A DNA stretch of 11,149 nucleotides from positions 1 to 11,149 of the forward strand of contig JAKZSU010000036.1 in the NCBI GenBank assembly GCA_047517485.1, given 5' to 3'. How positions within the stretch are numbered: position 1 is the stretch's first letter; every line of letters begins with the position of its first letter. Positions 1 to 6,576 of this stretch are shown here, piece by piece. A program made the translations under genes and the position numbers. The notes under the pieces are model-generated. The model did not search any database and was not told the origin of the DNA. It saw only the letters and a list, made by a program, of their open reading frames with translations. This DNA is from JAKZSU01 sp047517485. Its GTDB lineage: Bacteria > Pseudomonadota > Alphaproteobacteria > UBA7887.

Positions 1-1
1 A

Positions 2-55
2 GGCTCGTGGCCTGCTTTTCTTCCGACTGCTCCAGCAGGCGGTGCAGCACGAGCC
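2..55. repeat. Nested inverted repeat at left edge
   Basis: The left arm GGCTCGTGGCCTGC (2-15) pairs in two blocks: GCCTGC (10-15) with GCAGGC (35-40), and GGCTCGTG (2-9) with CACGAGCC (48-55). A 7-base bulge lies at 41-47 and the loop spans 16-34. All 14 arm bases pair perfectly. It overlaps the partial reading frame in this region. The role is unknown. Confidence 0.55.
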
Positions 56-110
56 GGTCCCCTACAAGGGCCTAGTCGGCGGTCATCGCAGCCTCGGAAA
101 CCAAATGTAG
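3..110 (+). CDS. 3' end of an unidentified reading frame, possibly a transposase C-terminus
   Basis: The window opens inside a reading frame that stays open from base 3 to a TAG at 108-110, giving about 35 residues including LLFFRLLQQAVQHEPVPY. The amphipathic leucine-rich stretch followed by a Pro/Tyr-containing turn looks protein-like. I cannot name the family. A C-terminus of an insertion-sequence transposase is a guess based only on its feel and on the non-coding, more AT-rich DNA that follows. The same bases form two strong consecutive inverted repeats, so part or all of this frame may be incidental to a structured element. The next gene, rpiB, begins 252 bases downstream and shows no relation to it. 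The true start lies left of the window. Confidence 0.35.
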   Translation, partial: ARGLLFFRLLQQAVQHEPVPYKGLVGGHRSLGNQM

Positions 111-114
111 GGGA
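58..114. repeat. Second inverted repeat, 9-bp perfect arms
   Basis: TCCCCTACA (58-66) is matched by TGTAGGGGA (106-114), a perfect 9-bp inverted repeat around a 39-base interior. It begins 2 bases after the preceding inverted repeat ends, and the stop codon of the partial reading frame (108-110) sits inside its right arm. It could be a terminator-like structure without a T-run, part of a structured RNA, or the border of a mobile element. Confidence 0.5.
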
Positions 115-361
115 TACGAGAGCGAAGTGGATACCCAGTATGAAGAATACAATTAATTCGTCTCTTACGCGACAAAAATTGGTGATATGAGCAATCCGAA
201 TTCTTGTCTCGTGTCTTGGTAATCCTCAATCTCACCCTCTGGCTTTGACGATATTTGGCTTCGCGCGCCGACGCTAGCCAGGTGCTGGTACCAGGGCAAC
301 ACTTGTGCTAAGCAGCGCCAAGGTTTCCCAAATCAAATTTCTCAATTTATGAGAGTCGAGC
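111..361. other. Non-coding region upstream of rpiB
   Basis: This 251-base stretch has no open frame of useful length, and bases 134-240 are clearly richer in A/T than the genes around it. It contains a repeated GGATAC (112-117 and 128-133), a perfect 10-bp palindrome CTGGTACCAG (285-294) and a small hairpin next to the rpiB ribosome-binding site. A promoter for rpiB is expected here. TTGACG (245-250) resembles a -35 element, but no good -10 follows at 16-18 bases, so I do not mark one. Confidence 0.5.
340..354 (+). promoter_or_regulatory. Small hairpin overlapping the rpiB Shine-Dalgarno
   Basis: TCTCA (340-344) and TGAGA (350-354) form a perfect 5-bp stem with a 5-base A/T loop. The right arm contains most of the purine-rich GAGAG (351-355), the likely ribosome-binding site 6 bases before the rpiB ATG. 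Pairing would partly hide this site, so it may tune translation. The stem is short and may be chance. Confidence 0.3.
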
Positions 362-808
362 ATGTCTAGCCGAGCGTCCTCGGACATTATCGCCGTCGCT
401 TCAGACCATGCCGGATTTCCGCTGAAGGAAAAGCTCGCAAAGGAGTTGACCGCGGCGGGACACCAAGTTCTCGATCTTGGGACCGATAGTACCGATTCTG
501 TCGATTATCCGAATTTTGGTGACGCCATGGCGCGCGCGCTGGTCGACGGCAAGGCGGGGCGCGGCGTGCTGATCTGTGGCACCGGAATTGGCGTCAGTAT
601 CGCGGCCAACCGGCACAAGGGCGTTCGCGCCGCGGTCTGCCACAATGCCGAGATCGCCGGCATCGCCCGCGCCCATAACGACGCCAACGTCTTGGTGCTC
701 GGTGGTCGGGTCGTCGACCACGAGACCGCCAGCGCGTGCCTGCGATCCTTTCTCGAGACCGCGTTCGAGGGCGGCCGCCACCAACGGCGCATTGATTTGC
801 TGGATTGA
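362..808 (+). CDS. rpiB: Ribose-5-phosphate isomerase B
   Basis: RpiB interconverts ribose 5-phosphate and ribulose 5-phosphate in the cytoplasmic pentose phosphate pathway. The 148-residue protein matches the usual RpiB/LacAB length. Visible signatures are the N-terminal ASDHAGFPLK (residues 13-22), SVDYPNF (46-52), the phosphate-binding and catalytic loop LICGTGIGVSIAANR (70-84) with the expected catalytic cysteine at C72, and HNDANVLVLGGR (105-116). The ATG at 362 has GAGAG 6 bases upstream. A 92-bp gap separates it from glyA, so the two may share a transcript, or glyA may have its own promoter. Ribulose 5-phosphate is the substrate of the DHBP synthase encoded downstream, a plausible but unproven reason for the proximity. 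Confidence 0.95.
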   Translation: MSSRASSDIIAVASDHAGFPLKEKLAKELTAAGHQVLDLGTDSTDSVDYPNFGDAMARALVDGKAGRGVLICGTGIGVSIAANRHKGVRAAVCHNAEIAGIARAHNDANVLVLGGRVVDHETASACLRSFLETAFEGGRHQRRIDLLD

Positions 809-900
809 TTTCGGCGAAGGGGTATACCTCGGTATTGTGATCGCTTGATTTGATTGCCGGGCCGGCGTCCGCGCAAGCTTCGACCAACAGGAATATTTGA

Positions 901-2214
901 ATGCAAGTTACGACGTCCGCGGCGGCCCCTTCAGTCGATAGCATGAGCGAGGCGGAGCAAATCGATCCGGAAATATTCGCGGTGCTGGCCGATGAACTTG
1001 CGCGCCAGCAGAATTGCATCGAGTTGATCGCGTCGGAGAACTTCGTCAGCGAGGCGGTGCTGGCGGCGCAAGGTTCGGTGCTGACCAACAAATATGCCGA
1101 AGGTTACCCCGGTCGGCGGTATTACGGCGGCTGCGAATTTGTCGATGTTGCCGAGCGCCTGGCGATCGATCGGGCCAAGCAATTGTTCGCCTGCGAGTTT
1201 GCCAACGTGCAGCCGCATTCCGGCTCGCAAGCCAATCAGGGCGCCATGCTCGCCCTGGTCAAACCGGGCGACACCGTGCTCGGCATGTCGCTCGCGGCGG
1301 GCGGACACCTCACCCATGGCGCCAAGCCGAACTTGTCAGGCAAATGGTTCAATGCCGTACAGTATGGCGTTAGCCAACAAGACGGCAGGATCGAATATGA
1401 CGACGTCGCGCGACTTGCCGAAGAACATCGTCCCAAGCTGATTATCGCCGGCGGCTCGGCCTATCCGCGCATTATCGATTTTGCCCGCTTTCGCGCCATC
1501 GCCGACTCGGTCGACGCCTATCTGATGGTCGATATGGCGCACTTCGCCGGCCTGGTCGCGGGCGGGGTTCATCCGTCGCCGTTGCCCCACGCTCATGTGG
1601 TGACCACGACGACACACAAGACTTTGCGCGGACCGCGCGGCGGCGTGGTTTTGTGTAACGACGAAGCGATCGGCAAGAAAATTAATTCGGCGCTGTTTCC
1701 CGGCCTGCAGGGCGGGCCGCTGATGCATGTGATCGCGGCGAAAGCGGTATCGTTCAAGGAGGCGCTCGACCCGTCGTTTCAGACCTACGCCAAGGCAGTG
1801 GTCGACAATGCGCAAGCGCTTGCCTCGACCTTGCAGGCGCGCGGTCTCGATATCGTGTCGGGCGGTACCGACACACATTTGTTGCTCGCCGATTTGCGTC
1901 CTAAGGGACTAACCGGAAAAGCGGCCGAGGAAAGCCTCGAACGCGCCGGTATCACCTGCAATAAGAACGCGGTGCCCTTCGATCCCGAAAAGCCGACCGT
2001 GACCTCAGGTGTTCGCCTCGGCAGCCCGGCCGGCACGACGCGCGGTTTCGGGGTCGCTGAGTTCCGCCGGATTGGTGAATTGATCGGCGATGTCATCAAA
2101 GGTCTTGCGGCATCGGGCGGTGACGATAACCATGCGGTGGAGGCGCGGACACGGGTCGAAGTGAACGATCTTTGCCGGCGGTTCCCAATCTATGGCAGTC
2201 TGGACGCCGGTTAA
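901..2214 (+). CDS. glyA: Serine hydroxymethyltransferase
   Basis: GlyA converts serine and tetrahydrofolate to glycine and 5,10-methylene-tetrahydrofolate using pyridoxal phosphate, and is the main cytoplasmic source of one-carbon units. The 437-residue protein carries ELIASENF (41-48), the substrate-region YAEGYPGRRYYGG (65-77), SGSQAN (107-112), MVDMAHFAGLVAGG, and the PLP-lysine motif TTTTHKTLRGPRGG with the Schiff-base lysine at K240. SGVRLGSPAGTTRG near the C-terminus is also typical. The start at 901 is supported by an AGGA at 889-892. An in-frame ATG at 943 would drop 14 poorly conserved residues and cannot be excluded. The gap to nrdR is 30 bases, so co-transcription is likely; glyA-nrdR is a common alphaproteobacterial pairing. 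Confidence 0.97.
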   Translation: MQVTTSAAAPSVDSMSEAEQIDPEIFAVLADELARQQNCIELIASENFVSEAVLAAQGSVLTNKYAEGYPGRRYYGGCEFVDVAERLAIDRAKQLFACEFANVQPHSGSQANQGAMLALVKPGDTVLGMSLAAGGHLTHGAKPNLSGKWFNAVQYGVSQQDGRIEYDDVARLAEEHRPKLIIAGGSAYPRIIDFARFRAIADSVDAYLMVDMAHFAGLVAGGVHPSPLPHAHVVTTTTHKTLRGPRGGVVLCNDEAIGKKINSALFPGLQGGPLMHVIAAKAVSFKEALDPSFQTYAKAVVDNAQALASTLQARGLDIVSGGTDTHLLLADLRPKGLTGKAAEESLERAGITCNKNAVPFDPEKPTVTSGVRLGSPAGTTRGFGVAEFRRIGELIGDVIKGLAASGGDDNHAVEARTRVEVNDLCRRFPIYGSLDAG

Positions 2215-2244
2215 ACCTGCGGCGGGGGAGGCGAGGGAACGCCA

Positions 2245-2706
2245 ATGCGTTGTCCGTTCTGCGGAGACGAAGACACCCAGGTCAAGGACTCGCGGCCGAC
2301 GGAGGACAATACCGCGATCCGACGCCGACGGTATTGCCAGTCTTGTGGATCGCGATTCACCACCTTCGAAAGGGTGCAATTGCGCGAATTGGCGGTGCTC
2401 AAGAAGGATGGCACGCGGACCAGATTCGATCGCGAGAAGCTCCTGCGCTCGATCGAAATCGCGGTGCGCAAGCGCCCGGTGGAAGCAGAACGCGTCGAGC
2501 GCGTGGTCAGCGGTATCGTCCGGCGTTTGGAAAGTTCCGGCGAATCGGAAATCCCCAGTTCGGTGATTGGTGAGATGGTGATGGACGCGCTGGCCGCGCT
2601 CGACCAGGTCGCCTACGTCCGATTTGCCTCGGTGTATCGCAATTTCCGTGAAGCCAAGGATTTCGAGGAATTCATCGGAAGCTTGGCCGATAGCCCCGGT
2701 GAGTGA
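2245..2706 (+). CDS. nrdR: Transcriptional repressor NrdR
   Basis: NrdR represses ribonucleotide reductase genes by binding NrdR boxes in response to ATP/dATP bound at its ATP-cone. The 153-residue protein starts with the canonical zinc ribbon MRCPFCG (C3, C6) closed by YCQSCGSRFTTFER (C31, C34), followed by an ATP-cone beginning around residue 46 (LRELAVLKKDGTRTRFDREK) and ending with the conserved AYVRFASVYRNF. Purine-rich GGGGGAGGCGAGGGA lies just upstream of the ATG. The coding sequence overlaps the proposed ribD start by 8 bases, so the repressor and the first riboflavin gene are probably translationally coupled. I saw no NrdR box near its own gene, and its targets lie outside the window. 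Confidence 0.96.
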   Translation: MRCPFCGDEDTQVKDSRPTEDNTAIRRRRYCQSCGSRFTTFERVQLRELAVLKKDGTRTRFDREKLLRSIEIAVRKRPVEAERVERVVSGIVRRLESSGESEIPSSVIGEMVMDALAALDQVAYVRFASVYRNFREAKDFEEFIGSLADSPGE

Positions 2707-3811
2707 GCGTACCGGCGCCGACGACCATTGGATGGGATGTGCCCTGGCGCTCGCCGAGCGCGGGCTTGGGGCGGTTTGGCCCAATCCGGCGGTGGGCTGT
2801 GTCTTGGTGGCTGGCGACCAGGTCGTCGGCCGCGGCTGGACCCAGCCAGGCGGTAGGCCGCACGCGGAAAGCGAAGCCCTGGCGCGGGCCGGCGCGGCGG
2901 CACGGGGCGCCACCGCCTATGTCAGTCTGGAACCGTGCGCCCATCATGGCGAGACCCCGCCCTGCGCCGACGCTCTGATTGCCGCCGGCATCGCGCGCGT
3001 CGTCGTTGCTCTCGTCGATCCCGATCCGCGGGTCTCGGGCAAGGGCATCGAAGGTCTCGAGGCTGCGGGCATCGCGGTTTCGACCGGAGTCCGCGCCGAA
3101 GACGCGGAAGATCTCAATCGCGGATTTCTCAAGCGAGTCATTGAGGGTCGGCCCCTGGTCACCCTCAAGGTCGCGACCTCGCTCGACGGGCGGATCGCCA
3201 CCGGCGGCGGCGACAGCAAATGGATTACCGGTGAAGCCGCGCGCCGCCGCGCTCATCTGCTGCGCGCGCAGAACGACGCCATTCTGGTCGGCGCGCGCAC
3301 CGCGATGCTCGACCGCCCGCGTCTGACCTGCCGCCTGCCGGGTCTCGAGGACCGCTCACCGATCCGCATTGTCGCCGACCGGCGCCTGCGACTTCCGCTC
3401 ACCGATCCGTTGGTCGCCGAGGCCGGCGATCCGCCGACTTGGTTATTTACCATTCAAGGCGCCGATAGCACCCGGCGCGCGGCCTACGAAGACGTCGGGG
3501 TCGAGGTGATCGAGCTCCCCGCCGACTCCGATGGTCGTCTTGATCTCGGCGTGGGATTCAGGGCGCTCGGTGAGCGCGGCCTGACCCGTGTTCTGGTCGA
3601 GGGCGGTGGCCGCCTGGCCGCCAGTCTGGTTGGCGCCGGTCTGGTCGATCGCATCGAATGGTTCCGCGCGCCGATCCTGATTGGCAACGACGGAATTGCG
3701 GCGCTCGGCCCCCTCGGTCTCGATCAAGTGGCGAACGGTCCGCGGTACACGCGAATTTCGCGTATCGACCTCGGCGACGACGTGCTGGAAAGCTACGTCG
3801 CGACCACATAA
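2699..3811 (+). CDS. ribD: Bifunctional pyrimidine deaminase/reductase RibD
   Basis: RibD deaminates the GTP cyclohydrolase II product and then reduces its ribosyl side chain with NADPH. The 370-residue protein has an N-terminal deaminase domain with PNPAVGCV (28-35), PHAESEAL (54-61; zinc H55, catalytic E57) and PCAHHGETPPC (79-89; zinc C80 and C89). The reductase domain starts near residue 150 with TLKVATSLDGRIA, then SKWITG and VEGGG. I chose the GTG at 2699, which overlaps nrdR by 8 bases and gives the family's usual N-terminus; the frame runs open to 2624 but the extra residues are translated from the nrdR coding region. The usual ADDPxLT of the reductase reads LDRPRLT here (204-210), so the second Asp is Arg. 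The Asp equivalent to E. coli D200 is kept as D205. Confidence 0.95.
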   Translation: MSERTGADDHWMGCALALAERGLGAVWPNPAVGCVLVAGDQVVGRGWTQPGGRPHAESEALARAGAAARGATAYVSLEPCAHHGETPPCADALIAAGIARVVVALVDPDPRVSGKGIEGLEAAGIAVSTGVRAEDAEDLNRGFLKRVIEGRPLVTLKVATSLDGRIATGGGDSKWITGEAARRRAHLLRAQNDAILVGARTAMLDRPRLTCRLPGLEDRSPIRIVADRRLRLPLTDPLVAEAGDPPTWLFTIQGADSTRRAAYEDVGVEVIELPADSDGRLDLGVGFRALGERGLTRVLVEGGGRLAASLVGAGLVDRIEWFRAPILIGNDGIAALGPLGLDQVANGPRYTRISRIDLGDDVLESYVATT

Positions 3812-3846
3812 GGTGCGTCGCTTTCAAACAATGGCCCTTAACCATC

Positions 3847-4449
3847 ATGTTTACCGGAATCATTACCGATATCGGGCGCATAGTCGCCGTCGAAAGGCGT
3901 GGCGATGTGCGCTATCGGATCCAAACTCGCTATGCGGCGGCGACGATCGCCATCGGCGCGTCGATCGCCTGTTCGGGGGTGTGCTTGACCGTGGTCGAGA
4001 CCGGTGCCGACTGGTTCGCCGTCGATGCGTCCGGCGAGACGCGGTCGAAATCCACCTTGGGCGGTTGGCAAGACGGGACCGCGGTCAACCTCGAACGCGC
4101 CCTGGCGATTGGCGACGAATTGGGCGGACATCTGGTCAGCGGCCATGTCGACGGTGTCACTCAAGTCCTCGGCGTCGAAGCGTCCGGCGATTCCCGCGTG
4201 TTCGAATTTGCCCTCGAGGCCTGGCTCGCGCCGTATATTGCCGCCAAGGGTTCGATTACCCTCGACGGCGTATCGCTGACGGTCAACGGCGTGGCCGACG
4301 ATCGCTTCGATATCAATGTGATTCCGCATACCCAGGCCGCCACTACTTTCGGCGCGGCGGCGGTGGGACAAAAATTGAATGTGGAAATCGACATGCTGGC
4401 TCGCTACGTAAGGCGGGCGCTAGACTACGCAACGACTGGTGAAGGTTAG
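3847..4449 (+). CDS. ribE: Riboflavin synthase, alpha subunit
   Basis: This enzyme dismutates two molecules of 6,7-dimethyl-8-ribityllumazine into riboflavin and the pyrimidinedione recycled by RibH. In E. coli nomenclature the gene is ribC. The protein has 200 residues, normal for the family. It begins with the near-invariant MFTGIITDIG and contains two lumazine-binding repeats: the first with SGVCLTV and the second with LDGVSLTVNGV. The linking VNLERAL...GGHLVSGHVDG is highly typical. The MFTGI motif fixes the start at 3847, 35 bases after ribD. The frame extends upstream, but that part is a shadow of ribD. No strong Shine-Dalgarno is visible. The gap to the next gene is 6 bases. Confidence 0.96.
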   Translation: MFTGIITDIGRIVAVERRGDVRYRIQTRYAAATIAIGASIACSGVCLTVVETGADWFAVDASGETRSKSTLGGWQDGTAVNLERALAIGDELGGHLVSGHVDGVTQVLGVEASGDSRVFEFALEAWLAPYIAAKGSITLDGVSLTVNGVADDRFDINVIPHTQAATTFGAAAVGQKLNVEIDMLARYVRRALDYATTGEG

Positions 4450-4455
4450 ACTGAT

Positions 4456-5598
4456 ATGGCGGAACCGATACCAACCCATGGCGGCGCTGAGGTGTTCGCC
4501 TCGATCGAGGACATTATCGAGGACGCGCGCGCCGGCCGGATGTTCGTGCTTGTCGATGACGAGGGGCGGGAGAACGAAGGTGATCTCGTCGTTCCCGCCG
4601 AATGCGTCACCGCCGAGACGATCAATTTCATGGCCCGCAATGGCCGCGGCCTGATCTGTCTCGCGCTCACCGGCGAGCGTGCGACGGCGCTCAATCTCGA
4701 GCCCATGCAGCGCCGTAACGCGGCCCGCTTTGGCACCGCATTCACGGTATCGATCGAGGCGACCGAGGGCATTACCACCGGCATTTCCGCGGCCGACCGC
4801 GCGCACACCGTTCGCACCGCGATCGCCCCCGAGAGTGTCGCCGCCGATATCGCCACTCCGGGCCATATCTTTCCCATCGTCGCGCGCGACGGTGGTGTGC
4901 TGGCGCGCGCCGGCCATACCGAGGCGGCCGTCGACATCGCCCGTCTCGCCGGCAAAATTCCCGCCGGGGTCATTTGCGAGGTGATGAAAGAGGACGGCAC
5001 GATGGCACGGCGCGAGGATCTGCTGAGCTATTGTCGTGAGCACGATCTCAAGATCGGCACCATCGCCGATCTCATCGCCTACCGCGCCGCCAAGGACCGG
5101 CTGATCGAACGTAATCTCGAATCATCGATCGAGACCCGCCATGCCGGCGATTTCCGATTGGTCTTGTATGACGACACCACCGATGGCGCCGAGCATATCG
5201 CCTTGGTGAAGGGCGATGTCGCGGATACGTCGGAGCCGGTGCTGGTCCGCGTCCATCGCCTCAATTTGTTGGCCGACGTACTCGGCGATGTGTCGGGCGG
5301 ACGCGATGGCGAACTGCGCGACGCGATGGCCGCCATCGATGCCGCCGGGCGGGGTGTTGCGCTGCTGATCGGCGAGGGCCGACATGGCGCGGTCAGTTCT
5401 CAGATCGCCAACACCGAAGGAGCGACGGCGACGGATGGCAGCGCGCTTCGCGAGGTCGGTATCGGTTCGCAAATTCTGCTCGATCTCGGGGTGCGGACGA
5501 TGACGCTCCTGAGCAATTCCGAACATGCCTATGTCGGTGTCGAGGGCTTTGGCCTGCGCGTTGTCGGCCGCCAGTCGATCGCGCGACGGAGACCCTGA
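4456..5598 (+). CDS. ribB: DHBP synthase fused to a degenerate GTP cyclohydrolase II-like domain (RibBX type)
   Basis: The N-terminal domain (about residues 14-215) is 3,4-dihydroxy-2-butanone 4-phosphate synthase, which makes the four-carbon unit of riboflavin from ribulose 5-phosphate. It is intact: VDDEGRENEGDLV (33-45), GISAADRAHT (109-118), RAGHTEA (151-157) and CEVM (174-177). The C-terminal 160 residues resemble GTP cyclohydrolase II, but the zinc cysteines are gone. The usual HSEC reads HRLN (267-270) and CDCG reads GGRD (281-284). The EGRGIG motif reads EGRHGA (307-312). The C-terminal LREVGIGSQILLDLG is still recognisable. The protein should therefore supply DHBP synthase only. It resembles the RibBX variants known in Proteobacteria, whose tail may be structural or regulatory. 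Many pipelines would label it ribBA. GAAGG lies about 10 bases before the ATG, and ribH follows after 1 base. Confidence 0.93.
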   Translation: MAEPIPTHGGAEVFASIEDIIEDARAGRMFVLVDDEGRENEGDLVVPAECVTAETINFMARNGRGLICLALTGERATALNLEPMQRRNAARFGTAFTVSIEATEGITTGISAADRAHTVRTAIAPESVAADIATPGHIFPIVARDGGVLARAGHTEAAVDIARLAGKIPAGVICEVMKEDGTMARREDLLSYCREHDLKIGTIADLIAYRAAKDRLIERNLESSIETRHAGDFRLVLYDDTTDGAEHIALVKGDVADTSEPVLVRVHRLNLLADVLGDVSGGRDGELRDAMAAIDAAGRGVALLIGEGRHGAVSSQIANTEGATATDGSALREVGIGSQILLDLGVRTMTLLSNSEHAYVGVEGFGLRVVGRQSIARRRP

Positions 5599-5599
5599 C

Positions 5600-6052
5600 G
5601 TGGCCGAAGCGGCCAGTGGCGCGCCCCATGTCCTGCTCGTCGTGGCGCGCTTCTACGAGGACATTGCCGACGCCATGATCGCCGGGGCCGGCGCCGCGCT
5701 GGAGAGTGCCGGCGCGACCTACGAGACCGTCGGCGTGCCGGGCGCATTCGAAATTCCGGCGGCGATCGCGTTCGCCCACCGGGGCGGCGAATTCGACGGC
5801 TATATCGGATTGGGATGCGTCATTCGCGGCGAGACGACGCATTACGACTATGTTTGTCGCGAAAGCGCGCGCGGCCTGACCACGCTCGCGGTCGATCACG
5901 GCGCGGCGATCGGTTATGGCATACTGACCACTGAAAATCATCAGCAGGCTTGGGCACGTGCCGCGGTGGATCAGGGCAACAAAGGCGCGTACGCCGCCCG
6001 CGCGTGTCTCGATATGATTGCCTTGCGTCGGCGATTCGTGGACCGGACATGA
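5600..6052 (+). CDS. ribH: 6,7-dimethyl-8-ribityllumazine synthase
   Basis: RibH condenses the pyrimidine from the RibD branch with dihydroxybutanone phosphate from RibB to give the substrate of riboflavin synthase. With the start used here it has 150 residues, the usual size of this capsid-forming subunit. Motifs are ARFYEDI (16-22), VPGAFEIP (46-53), GCVIRGETTHYDYV (72-85) with the catalytic histidine equivalent at H81, GILTTEN (107-113) and NKG (127-129). I chose the GTG at 5600, 1 base after the upstream stop and preceded by CGGAG at 5587-5591. The frame is open back to 5525, but that extension lies inside the ribB coding region and has no homology to the family. The stop overlaps the nusB start as ATGA. 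Confidence 0.95.
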   Translation: MAEAASGAPHVLLVVARFYEDIADAMIAGAGAALESAGATYETVGVPGAFEIPAAIAFAHRGGEFDGYIGLGCVIRGETTHYDYVCRESARGLTTLAVDHGAAIGYGILTTENHQQAWARAAVDQGNKGAYAARACLDMIALRRRFVDRT

Positions 6053-6576
6053 CCGACTTGCCGTCAAAGACGAAATTGGGTCGCAAGGCATTGGCGATGC
6101 GACACCGCGCGCGCCTCGCGGCGGTGCAAGCGCTCTACCAAATCGATCTGGTCGGCGTCGAGCCCGAACGGGCGGTGGCGGAATTGCTTGGGCGACAGGA
6201 TCAGGCGCCTAATGTCGACGAGAGCCATCTGGCGCGATTGGCCGATGGCACGACAGCGGATCTGGAGGCGATCGACGGCGTTATTGGCGAGCGCTTGAGC
6301 GCGGCCTGGCCGATCGAGCGCTTGTCGGTCACGGCACGGGCGCTGCTGCGGGTGGCGACCTTCGAGCTTCAGGCGTGCGACGACATTCCAGCCCGCGTGG
6401 TGGTCAGTGAATACGTCGATATCGCGCGCGGGTTTTTCGACGAGGCCGAGACCGGGTTCGTCAACGGCGTCCTCGACGGCTTGGCGCGACAGGTGCGAAG
6501 CGATGAGATGGGTGCGGGCGAGGTGGCGGCCGCGCGGGTTGGTCGGGACAACGGTAATGGCGAAACGGCCGGGTGA
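6049..6576 (+). CDS. nusB: Transcription antitermination factor NusB
   Basis: NusB pairs with S10 (NusE) to bind boxA RNA and promote antitermination, mainly in rRNA operons. The 175-residue protein is all-helical in appearance. It has the N-terminal RARLAAVQALYQ (20-31) and the conserved C-terminal block with LLRVATFEL, DIPARVVVSEYVDIAR and FVNGVLDGLAR. The last roughly 20 residues are Gly/Ala-rich and charged, beyond the conserved fold. The start ATG at 6049 overlaps the ribH stop by 4 bases, which implies translational coupling. Its end overlaps the proposed thiL start by 20 bases. The ribH-nusB-thiL order is common in Proteobacteria. Confidence 0.95.
   Translation: MTDLPSKTKLGRKALAMRHRARLAAVQALYQIDLVGVEPERAVAELLGRQDQAPNVDESHLARLADGTTADLEAIDGVIGERLSAAWPIERLSVTARALLRVATFELQACDDIPARVVVSEYVDIARGFFDEAETGFVNGVLDGLARQVRSDEMGAGEVAAARVGRDNGNGETAG

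Noticed and set aside
245..274. TTGACG as a sigma-70 type promoter for rpiB
   Set aside because: No acceptable -10 element lies at 16-18 bases spacing; the downstream bases are GC-rich.
811..834. Possible glycine riboswitch before glyA (GGCGAAGGGG resembles part of the aptamer core)
   Set aside because: Only one short core-like string is present. The 92-base gap lacks the other conserved blocks and the second half of the aptamer.
2600..2699. FMN riboswitch ahead of ribD
   Set aside because: ribD starts inside nrdR and no conserved flavin-aptamer blocks are visible there or in the ribD-ribE gap.
2005..2913. A 302-codon minus-strand open frame
   Set aside because: It is antisense across the end of glyA, all of nrdR and the start of ribD, so it is a shadow frame.
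5525..5599. A longer RibH starting at 5525
   Set aside because: The extra 25 residues are translated from the ribB coding region, lack similarity to RibH, and the GTG at 5600 has a good upstream CGGAG and gives the family's usual length.
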